From positions 76,285,633 through 76,349,632 of the forward strand of contig CM035808.1 in NCBI GenBank assembly GCA_020466095.1: a stretch of 64,000 nt of DNA, read 5' to 3'. The notes beneath the pieces were generated by a model. The model had not been told where the DNA came from, made no database searches, and saw nothing but the letters and a program-made list of their open reading frames with translations. Positions 55,442-64,000 of this stretch are shown here, piece after piece. The stretch is from Chlorops oryzae. Its lineage: Eukaryota; Arthropoda; Insecta; Diptera; Chloropidae. A program made the position numbers and the translations under genes. How positions within the stretch are numbered: position 1 is the first letter of the stretch; each line of letters opens with the position of its first letter.

Positions 55442-55947
55442 TGTTTAGAGTGAGGCTGATTTGCCTTACACTATGTTTGAGTCGTATTCAGGTGGTACAC
55501 CAGAATACTAGAAACAATTTACTGCCAGCACTTGTAACTGCGTAAATCGATGTCTGCAGAAGTTAACAAGTCAAAAGTTTATCATTAACTTCATAACTTT
55601 ATTCAATTTCTTCTTTCTTTTATATGTTATAAATGCTTACTAAAGTACCTTTCTTGCAATATTCTTGACCTAATTAATATTTAAAATCAGCAAATCAATA
55701 GGTGCATGCAATTCACTCAATAATAATTTCATCATAAAAGAAATAAGCAAGAAACCCAATTGAGTGCATTTACATATATGTGTGTAAACAAAAAACAATG
55801 AAAACGCCAAGTTAGTTGCCGTTACACAGTCCAAGTGAGATTATATACATACATATGCATGCATAAGCAAATCAACATAAGCGAAATGACTGCGTTCATA
55901 TATCTGTATGTCGCTCTTTATGTTGAAATATGTGATGAAACTGAACA
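55442..55947 (-). repeat. 5' LTR of BEL element
   Basis: Uninterrupted 506 bp LTR. Contains the empty site for the Helitron at 55622/55623. Followed by CCAAA. Confidence 0.95.
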
Positions 55948-55952
55948 CCAAA

Positions 55953-56303
55953 TATCAATGGAATGTGTTGAGTGGTTCGCAAGTTACAAGCATTTTACTG
56001 AATACACATTATATTCATTTGTGGGCGTGGCAGTGGGCGGATGTCTCCCATTTTTACTTAGGATCATACTCGGACCCCGATATACCTGTGTGCTACATTT
56101 CGACTTGATTGGTCCAGCCGTTTCGGAGGAGATCCGGACACGGACGGACGGACAGACGGACAGACGGACATGTCTAAATCGATTCAATTTTTGATCCTGA
56201 TCAAGAATATATATATGTTATATATGTCTATATCTACGGAGCGTTATTCTGGCTGTGACAAGATACCCTTATATATCCTGCTTACGCTGGGTATAAAAAC
56301 AAA
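55953..56303 (+). repeat. DINE/Helentron-like repeat, 3' part
   Basis: Continuation of the repeat interrupted by the BEL element: TTTGTGGGCGTGGCAGTGGG, CGGACAGACGGACATG, TCTAAATCGATTCAATTTTT, GATCCTGATCAAGAATATAT, and an end CTTACGCTGGGTATAAAAAC. This is the typical DINE-1-like arrangement in fly genomes (recalled). Confidence 0.75.
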
Positions 56304-56639
56304 TAAGTACTTTGACTTACTTTCGCTACTTGAACGCATACGCTTATTACAAGTAATCGGACTCACAGGGTTGCATTTAAGTAAAACATTTCCTATATTT
56401 CTGTTTAATTGTTTTTTCGGGATATCGTCGGAAATAAGTGTCGCCTAAAAAAGTATAATATCTCGGCCGCATCAGGAAGTCATTTTACGTAAATATATGT
56501 ATATTTCTTTCTTTTGGCAAGGGTTATTATACCCTTTTTTGCGAACTTCAATTTAGGTAACACGGATTTTATGGCGGTTTTTAACTTTTTCTCGACTAGG
56601 TCCCCTGTGGCTATCGTTTCATAAAGAACTTCGTTCTAA
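56304..56639. other. No recognised feature
   Basis: AT-rich, with a short palindrome-like AAGGGTTATTATACCCTTTT at 56518-56537. Nothing else recognised. Confidence 0.4.
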
Positions 56640-59600
56640 AAATTTTTTTAAATTTTGTTCAGTGCATTTCGTAGGTGCACTTGATATTTCAAGCATATCT
56701 CGGACGCCGATCTACTGATTTTAATTTGTTTACTTTTTAATTATAGATAATTAAGCTCTTCACAACTTTTACAAACAAAGTTTTTGATTTTCATGAGTAG
56801 TTTTAGTGCTAGAGGTGCAATTAAACAAGAAAATTGTGTTTTTTTCTAAAAAAACAGGGTAAAGTTTTTATACAAAAATCTGTAGAAAAAATAGAAATCG
56901 AAGTGGCAAACCCATTTTCAATTTTTTTACGTATAGTAAGGTATTTCTTCTAAAAAATAAGCCCTGTTTGCCTAATATCGGGAGAAAATTTACGGAGCTA
57001 TGATCTTTTTGCCAAAACACTAAAAAATCGATATTTCACAATTTTTGCTTTGTTCACACAACTTTTCCATATGAGCCGAAATTATTTTATGAAGGTGTAA
57101 TTGAGTAAATTTTCACACATTATTTTGAAAAAAAATAAAAACAGTCTTGATTTGGGATTATTTGATTACCGGTCTTCGATACACAGGGGCGGCTGTGATG
57201 CAGCCCACTTTAAGACAACATGAACTACCAAATTGGTGCAACTCCTGTAAAACATTTGTGAAATAAGCTCTAATGCAAAATTGTTAAAGAAATAAATATT
57301 TATTTCAAAAATTTTTTTATACAATTTCAAAAAATTCCTTGCTTCCGCTTTGTCTTTGATATTTACTACCATCATTTTCACGCACAAGGGACCACACGTA
57401 ATCACCCATCATAGCCGTGTCGAAAAGGCCGCCATAGCAATTTACAATATGCTTTAATTGCTGATGAAAACGTTCGCCATGCTCATCGCTTACGTCTCCT
57501 AAGTTTTCAGGAAAAAAATCCAAGTGCGAATCGAGAAAGTGGATCTTCAACGACATGTGTACTTCGGCTTTCTTATAATTCTTAAGTAGGTTATTTACTA
57601 TTTGCATGTAATCTGGACTTTTGTGGTTGCCCAAAAAATTGTGTACGACAAGTTTGAATGAACTCCACGCTGCAGCTTCGACTGGTGACAAAAGGCTTGA
57701 GAACTCGTCGTCTTGCAAAAGTTTACGCATTTCTGGACCACTAAGAACTCCTTCCGTGAGAATTGCGTGAGAAAGGTAGGAAAAGATCGCCTTTAAGCGG
57801 GCAAAAGCTTCCTGTGTTCCATATTTTGCCAATTTTTTATAAAGTTCTTAGCAAGTCCTAATTTTATATGCAGTGGCGGTACTATAATATTATTTTTATC
57901 AACAAGAGCAGTGCGTTTAATATTGTCTTCACCAACTATAATGTTGGTTCGCAAAGGCCAATCTTTTTTAATAAAGTGCAAGTGGTCAGCACAAAAAACA
58001 ACAATATTTTGTATATCCTCCTTGAAGCCCGCACAGAATTGCCACTACCTTGAGATCAGCGTATATTTTCCATTTATGCTTGTCATATTCAATAAGATCC
58101 AACAGCGTTTTCATTGTTTGGTAGGTTTCTTTCGAATGCGATGCATATGCGACAGGAAGAGACGGTTTTTGATTGCCATTGTGTAGGAGGACAGCTTTTA
58201 AGCTTTCTTTGTTGCTATCGATAAATAAACTCCACTCTCCGGGATTGTAGACTTCATTGAGCTCTACGCATATGCCTAAAATATTGCTGCAGAAACAGAT
58301 ATCGTCTTGTTTTGCGTAGAATTTTCCGTATTGCAAGTGCCGATTTCTGTAAATGCTTGTTTTGACATCAGGAGCCAAAAATCCGCGTTCTTTCATTCTA
58401 GATGCAAAAAGTTCAGCTTTACCCTTTGAAAAACCAAAATCACGAATCCAGTCATTTAATTCGGCCTGTGAGAGTATTCGTTGCGTTAAACTTGTTTCAA
58501 ACTGACATCCACTACTAGACCCCAGGATTTCCTCTGATGATCCTTCTATTTTGGATGCTGAGCCAGGGTATTCTGGATAAGGTAGAGGAAATTTTACTGA
58601 ATCAACTTTTGCGTACTTCCATTTTAACTTTTTTCCAAATCCACTTCTTACACTAAGCCAAAAATAGCAGTCCACCGAGTGACAAAAGGGCTCACTCCAT
58701 TCCATTGCCGTGTCAAAATCCATGTAACAGCTAGAATGCAAATAGTTAGTTTTTTTTTATAGCGTATTAAATTTTTTATTCTTACCGTTTTCCAGAACCC
58801 CATTTTGATAACTTTCTATGGCAAAGGTCACATATTCTTTTAGGCGTACACGGCTCATTGAGAGTTGGCAAAACACCGAAGTAATGGAAATAGTGCTTTT
58901 GCAGTGCTTCAGTAAACGTCAATCCTTTATTTTTTAACATATATAATCCACTAACATTGCAAAAATCGTCCGGATTGTTTTTGCACATGAATATACGAGA
59001 TCTTTTACTCATTTTTTTATATTTTAAAATTTGTTTTAATTTCATTTGATGTACGTTCTTCAAAATTTAGTTCAAGACTACTAATCTAAACGCATAAGTG
59101 TTACCCATTTATATGTTGCCAACAAATTTTCTGTACTGTATGTAAGTATGTATGTAAAGTATGCAAAACCTCAGGTATTTTATACTACGCTGAATGCAAT
59201 AGGCAAAATTGCAAGTAAAAAAACACACATAGTATTAAAAATGACGTTAACGCTCAAAACATATTCATGATACCTTATATTTTCCCACTAAGGGAAAGCA
59301 CTGTACCCTTTTTTATCTGTTGCAGGTCATTTAGACCGGCAGGTAAAGAAATCCACCACAATATTCTAAAAGGCAGGGGAAAATGACATTCATTTTTAAT
59401 CAATAAACAGGTAGCATTTATGCATTTATTTATGTGAAAATTAACTTAATTGCACCTTCATAAAATAATTTCGGCTCATATGGACAAGTTTTGTGAACAA
59501 AGCAAAAATTGTGAAATATCGATTTTTTAGTGTTTTGGCAAAAAAAAAATCATAGCTCCGTAAATTTTCCACAGATTTTAGCCAAATAGGGCTTTTTTTT

Positions 59601-59911
59601 TAGAAGAAATACTTAACTATACGTAAACAATTTGAAAATGGGTTTGCCACTTCGATTTCAATTTTTTACAGATTTTTTTAAGAAAAATTTATCCTGATTT
59701 TTTAGAAAAAAACAAAATTTTCTTGTATAATTGTACTTCTAGCACTAAAACTACTTATGCAAATCATAAACGTTGCGTTTTTAAAGTTGTAGGGAGCTTA
59801 ATTATCCATAATTTCAAAGAAAATTTATTAAAATCGGTAGATCGGGGCCCGAGATATGCTTGAAATAGCAAGTGCGCCTACGAAATGCACTGAAAAAAAT
59901 TTCAACAATTT
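56640..59911 (-). mobile_element. DNA transposon with long terminal inverted repeats
   Basis: Arms 56640-57101 and 59449-59911 are reverse complements (matching positions sum to about 116551), with scattered differences and small indels. Between them is one gene on the minus strand. Exact ends and a target duplication could not be fixed. The superfamily is not recognised. Confidence 0.75.
57317..59063 (-). pseudogene. Transposase-like protein of unassigned family, broken
   Basis: Exon 1 (about 59063-58786, CDLCHRKLSKWGSG near its end) is joined by a clean 55 nt GT-AG intron (58731-58785) to exon 2 (58730-57986). Exon 2 has LTQRILSQAELNDWIRDFGF, SLFIDSNKESLKAVLLHNG, KWKIYADLKVVAILCG and GYTKYCCFLC. 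A frameshift with a probable small deletion near 57985, and another at an A run near 57845, precede HIKLGLAKNF and MSLKIHFLDSHLDFFPENLG followed by VSDEHGERFHQ. I recall this set of blocks as a common arthropod transposon-associated family. Conserved Asp/Glu positions (FIDS, YADLK, DEHGE) suggest an RNase H-like transposase, but this is inference. Confidence 0.65.
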
Positions 59912-60390
59912 TTTTTTTAAAAACTCTTCCATAGAAATATTGAAAAAAAAATTTTCTTGCTTAGGAGGTCGAGATCTACAGGAAAATTTTACAAATATTC
60001 ATTTCCTTTTTATTAATTCCAAATTTGTTTAGCAGTGTTATTGCTCAATATTTCCTTGATTTCATTTTCTACTTTGGTCAAAATATCTGCTTCTTAAATT
60101 CACAATACTGCAAGCTGACATTTTTCTAATAACATTTTGTGCTGTTTATGTTCTCGATTAAAAATTAATTAATGTTACCCTGAACGTCTCCCTGAAAAAT
60201 GGCCGCAATGCAAAATGGCCCCAAACTTGTAAGGTGCTGTTTTCCAACCGGGGTAGATACTCAGCCTAGTTATCAAGGTACTTCCTTACAAAAATTAATT
60301 TTTTTTGTTTAATAGAAACTCTGGGGAATGTAAACTTTATAAAAAATGTTATTTATTAGAAAATAAGATTCCCTTTTTTTAAGGGGAATG
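59912..60390. other. No recognised feature
   Basis: AT-rich DNA between the TIR transposon and the GC-richer region that begins near 60400. Confidence 0.4.
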
Positions 60391-60959
60391 ATGAGAAAAT
60401 AATTTGGGAATCGAGTCCCGACACACTACTTACTATAAAATTCTACTTTGTCGACAACTAATAACGTATGTCCTGATTTCTGACCTAGCGCCTACAAAAT
60501 TTATTCGAAATAATAAAAATTTCGACCAGCCATCGATGAGCGAATCGACCCCCGCCGTGACTAACCAATTTCGTCGGCAACCAACTCCCGTTGAGAATCC
60601 CTCGGCGCGGATTTTATTGGTCGCAGTATACTATTTTCCCACTGCTCTTAGTTTGTTGAAGGCAAATCGATCTTTACACGTTGGTAACAGTAACGGTCAA
60701 ACTGTCGTATGACCGGGTGGCTTCCTTACTGGTCATCTGCCACTCGAGTGACTTTCAGACTGTCGCGCAATCGTACGGCTCCCAAAAGTTTTGAAACAAG
60801 TGACTTCCAAACGGCCACGCGATCGTACGGCTTCCAAAGATTTATCAGGAAACCGAGTGGCTTCAAAACTGTTATGTTTCCGTGTGCTCTTCAACCTAAC
60901 CTCCAGTCGGGCTTTCACTCGCGGTCGACCTGGTTTTCGCACTTGTCGTAACTATCCTA

Positions 60960-61180
60960 GTTAGATCTTCATACGTACGTTGCCGTGTGACATCTTAACA
61001 TATTTCGAACTTACTTGCCACTTCTCGCAACGATTTCGGCTAAATGCTCATACGTACGTTGTCGTATGATACATTTACGTATTTTAACTTACTTTGCTTT
61101 TCTCGCAACTATTTCGGCTAAATGCTCATACGTACGTTGTCGTATGATACATTTACGTATTTTTATTTACTTTATATATT
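60960..61180. repeat. 78 bp tandem repeat
   Basis: Units with TTCGGCTAAATGCTCATACG and GTTGTCGTATGATACATTTA start at 61035 and 61113, with a partial unit before 61035. Confidence 0.8.
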
Positions 61181-61189
61181 AAACGGACG

Positions 61190-61480
61190 AGTTTAAATGA
61201 CTTCCACTAACTGTTCATACGTATGGTGTCGTATGAGAGTTTCCACGTGCTTTTAAGAGTTTTTGTGAATTTTCATACGTAGAGTGTCGTATGGAAATTT
61301 CCACGTGTTTTAAATGAATTTAATATTTACGCGGAATAGTTTAAATAGATTATCGCTAACTGTTCATACGTATGGTCTCGTATGAGAGTTTCCACGTGCT
61401 TTTGAGAGCTTTTGTGAATTTTCGTACGTAGAGTGTCGTATGGAAATTTCCACGTGTTTTAAATGAATAAAGAAAATTAA
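61190..61480. repeat. 149 bp tandem repeat, two copies
   Basis: Units starting near 61207 and 61356 share CTAACTGTTCATACGTATGG, GAGAGTTTCCACGTGCTTTT and GGAAATTTCCACGTGTTTTA. Each unit itself contains two related CATACGTA...GTCGTATG blocks. Confidence 0.8.
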
Positions 61481-62318
61481 TTTTTTAAGTTCCGACACTT
61501 ATCCGCGAGTTGGAGATTAATCCCAACGATTTACCCACGTGCGATTCCGTGCGACGCTCGCGATTCTCTTGGTATTGAGTTAGGAATTTATATTTCGGTC
61601 CCACACGTCGCTTTTCTTCAGACACCGGCCGTGCGAAACTTCCTCACCCAGTTCAAAACCAACTTATTCACAATATATACGGCGGATATACTCACAACTA
61701 AATCACGCCCTGGGTCTTTGTGCTGTGCCCTAATCTCCGAATACTTCCTTTAAGCTGCCGTTCGGCCGCGTGGGTTTTTTTCCTTTTTAATTTTGCTTCT
61801 TTCCGCTTCTTCGTCTTTTTTCGTTTTTGACTGCGTCCGACGCTGGTTCCCAGAAGACTGACTTTCTTGAAAAAAATTCTTCTCAACGCTTCTGGCGTCG
61901 CTGGTGGATATCGCTAGTTTCGCCATTGCCGATTTTTCGATGTCTTTCTCATCGGTGTCTTACTGCGGGTGTCGACTGTCGCTCTCACATTTTCTAGGCT
62001 TCGTGTAAACGTGGACTTCGATAGCTTGGTGGTTATTACTTTCTTACAACTACCAATCTTTGGCTCATGTTATCTTACACGATCTCAACGCTTTCTCACC
62101 ACTACAAAATTTTAAATCCGCTTAGTTTTTCCCTATCGGCATTGTTTCTTAAACTACAATTTGAAATTCACTTGGTCTTAGGCTAACAAACTACTCACTA
62201 AAGAAGCTTCCTTGGTACAAAAATCAAAATTTTAAAAAATAATATTTAATGCTCGCATAATTAAATAAACTCACTCCCTTCATAGGGCCTTAAACTACCG
62301 TGTTAACGTTTCTTAAAA

Positions 62319-63206
62319 CTAGAATCGCCGCTTCTTCCTCGGCTCCGTTTGTGAGGGTCCCTCACATCCCCTCCTTACTTCGGAGCGGGTGCACTTCACT
62401 CGCCCATCGGCGTACATTTGTAGGCGATAGCGGATGCCTTCGACCACTACCGTCACTCGGGGTCGTCGCTGACACAGTTGTTGGTTGTAGCGGCTCAGTT
62501 TCGACATAATTTGTCTGGCGAAATCCGGCAAGGTCTCGAGTGGTACCTCTTGGGCACTTTCCGCCTGTTCTGGGTCAGGTGACGTCACTGCCAGTCGAGC
62601 GTTAATATGTGCCCCTGGCTCGTCGCTGGATGGTTCGTCGCAGGTGACCGGCACCGGGTCCGTAGACATGTCCTCGTCGCCCGATACTACCGAATGCATA
62701 CTGACTCGGCGACTAGGCGAACGTCGAACTACCGCATGCTGCGTCGTCGGGTTCCCCTTTTGGTCTCGAAACCGAACCACCGTCGTGACCGCCACCTCGG
62801 CGTACACCAGCTCCCCTTGGTGAAACTGGGCATAGTGAATTCGTCTGCCCCTCCCTACCTTCAGCTCGTAACGGGCTTCCTGGCTGTCGTCGCTACTAAT
62901 GGATATGTGCGATTCATTTCCTACCGAGCCGGAAGGTCCACCGTTTCTTTCCTCTCGGGGTGGCGATTCGATGTTAACGTCTACGTCCTCCCCTTCGAGC
63001 TACTCGACATCCTCTACTAACACGCGCCCCAGCTCTTCGTACGTGGAGCTATCACGTTCCGGCCAGATCGGAGGGCCGGGAGACGAATCGTCATCCAGCG
63101 CTTCTAATTCCGCCTCCTCAGCTAGGAATTCCCTCTCCGCGCTTACTCGGTTGGGGTGTCGTTGGGACGTGCTTCCGGAGGGGTCCCTTGCGGTGCTGTA
63201 TTCTGA
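62319..63206 (-). pseudogene. Third ORF of gypsy-like element, acidic, unknown
   Basis: Minus-strand frame from an acceptor-like TATTCTTTTAG at about 63207 to TAA at 62319, with one TAG near 62999-63001. The upstream part is very acidic (EREFLAEEAELEALDDDSS). The middle has VGRGRRIHYAQFHQGELVYA and the end is basic (GPSQTEPRKKRRF). No env, zinc or protease signature. It lies after integrase and before the presumed LTR. I do not recognise the family. Confidence 0.5.
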
Positions 63207-63354
63207 CCTAAAAGAATATAACGTACAGACGGGATTGGTTTTTCAGTACATTTCTATTTTGCATAACAATTTTTCGACATTCAACCCTATCTACTAACCT
63301 ACGTTCGGCCAATAGCTGGCGCTATTTCTCATACTACGGGACATTCACAATCTA

Positions 63355-64000
63355 CTACATGAAATATTTATCGTTAAGTGGGTGCTTCCCCCGTGGTCTC
63401 CGCGCTTGTCTGCTCCGTCCCCTTGCGGTGGCTTCGTGAAACTCTTTCAAATCTCCCAAGTGGACTCGTCGGTTCTGTTTTCGTCCTTCCTGGTGCAATT
63501 CCACAATGACTGGCGAGATGAAACGTTTTATCTTGAACGGCCCTTCAAACTTAGGTGCCAGCTTTGCTTTGAATTTATCCACGGCCCTCGATAACGGGTG
63601 AGCCTTTACGAGTACCCAGGTGCCAACCTCGAGCTTCAAATCCCTTCGCCGCTTGTCATAGCTCCGCGCTTGCTCCTGTTGTGCCAGCGCGAGATTCCGC
63701 TGAACCATCTGGTGCGTCTCCCTGAACCGTTGGGTACCCTCAACCCAATCTTGGATTCCGTTTGGTAGTTAGCCACCTTCGTCTGGCACCGTCACCGGTG
63801 AAGAATTACCACTTGTGCTGACCCCTGCTTTCCGTAGTTCGTCGACGAGCTGGCCCGGCAAGCGCACCTCGCACCCCTGCACCACATACGCAGGACTGAA
63901 ACCGGTTGAAGCCGCTATACTACTGTTGTGTCGTCTAGGGAGCGCGTCTAAGTAGCTTAACGCAAGGAATTACTCGAGACCGTTTAATATTGAATATAGC
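63355..64000 (-). pseudogene. pol: Integrase C-terminus of gypsy-like element, partial
   Basis: Minus strand from the window edge: NSSIAASTGFSPAYVVQGCE and RLPGQLVDELRKAG (end of the integrase core region), a TAA at 63768-63770, then DWVEGTQRFRETHQ, ARSYDKRRRDLKLEVGTWV and a GPF-type tail (LAPKFEGPFKIKRFISPVIV) ending at 63355. Integrases of Ty3/gypsy elements carry this tail. The rest of pol lies beyond the window, and the stop shows that this copy is decaying. Confidence 0.8.

Larger units (their letters stand above)
45860..55947 (-). mobile_element. BEL/Pao retrotransposon with env, defective
   Basis: 506 bp LTRs (left 45860-46040 plus 47259-47583, split by a Helitron; right 55442-55947), with two visible differences. 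Target duplication CCAAA at 45855-45859 and 55948-55952. On the minus strand: 5' LTR, PBS, one gag-pol-env reading frame as in roo-type BEL elements, 3' LTR. The frame is interrupted by six stop codons (54614, 54011, 50262, 50238, 49434, 48252) and by a frame change near 52600. It sits inside a DINE-like repeat. Confidence 0.93.
60400..62290 (-). other. Candidate long LTR or 3' non-coding region of gypsy-like element
   Basis: GC-richer, non-coding and rich in tandem repeats, directly downstream (minus strand) of the ORF at 62319. Its position after integrase and a last ORF suggests the 3' LTR of an element whose body lies to the right. Exact LTR ends cannot be set because the partner LTR is outside the window. 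Confidence 0.4.

Noticed and set aside
62607..63297. Plus-strand Ser-rich ORFs
   Set aside because: Shadows of the acidic minus-strand ORF of the gypsy-like element, in GC-richer DNA.
1..64000. tRNA and rRNA genes
   Set aside because: None was recognised by eye on either strand; only primer-binding-site fragments resemble tRNA ends.

Overview
This 64 kb window is AT-rich, intron-bearing insect DNA, most likely from a higher dipteran (drosophilid or tephritid-like). The TE content supports this: Helentron/DINE-like repeats, a Penelope-like element, a 412/mdg1-type LTR element, a BEL element with env, a LOA-type non-LTR element and mariner. No species can be named from sequence alone. Only one host gene is convincingly present: four consecutive exons of an axonemal outer-arm beta-type dynein heavy chain (minus strand, 7825-8856), with small GT-AG introns and an intact frame. 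No other exon of that gene was recognised, so its flanking introns appear to be at least 7.8 kb and possibly more than 50 kb. This looks like a heterochromatic or Y-linked fertility gene of the kl-5 type.

Layout. 0.2-7.1 kb holds foldback repeats and a decayed Helentron (endonuclease, PIF1-like helicase, pre-helicase region), part of it in a 1.58 kb inverted duplication. 7.8-8.9 kb holds the dynein exons. 10.0-10.8 kb is a non-autonomous hAT element with a nested retroposon tail. 11.2-13.2 kb is a decayed transposon ORF that includes a USP-like peptidase. 14.2-14.4 kb is a MITE, 14.4-15.1 kb an LTR remnant, 15.1-16.2 kb a foldback element, and 16.9-18.1 kb a 5'-truncated Penelope-like element with a hammerhead-like motif.

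18.5-39.5 kb is a nested pair of LTR retrotransposons. An older 412/mdg1-like element (TSD GTAT) was interrupted inside its 3' LTR by a young Ty3/gypsy element on the minus strand (799 bp LTRs, 2 visible differences, TSD ATAT). The young element has intact gag and pol and, between pol and the 3' LTR where env usually sits, an intact 282-codon ORF that reads as a Ulp1/SENP-type (C48) cysteine protease. A 5'-truncated LOA-like element with a 13 bp TSD has inserted between pol and this ORF. The Ulp1-bearing retrotransposon is the most interesting candidate here.

39.6-45.8 kb holds a dead mariner, scrambled foldback and DINE-like repeats, a hAT remnant and a 127 bp tandem array. 45.9-55.9 kb is a BEL/Pao element on the minus strand (506 bp LTRs, TSD CCAAA) with a gag-pol-env polyprotein broken by several stops. 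Its 3' LTR carries a 1218 bp Helitron whose exact empty site is preserved in the 5' LTR. 56.6-59.9 kb is a DNA transposon with long inverted repeats and a broken transposase-like gene. 60.4-64.0 kb is the 3' part of another gypsy-like element that runs off the window.
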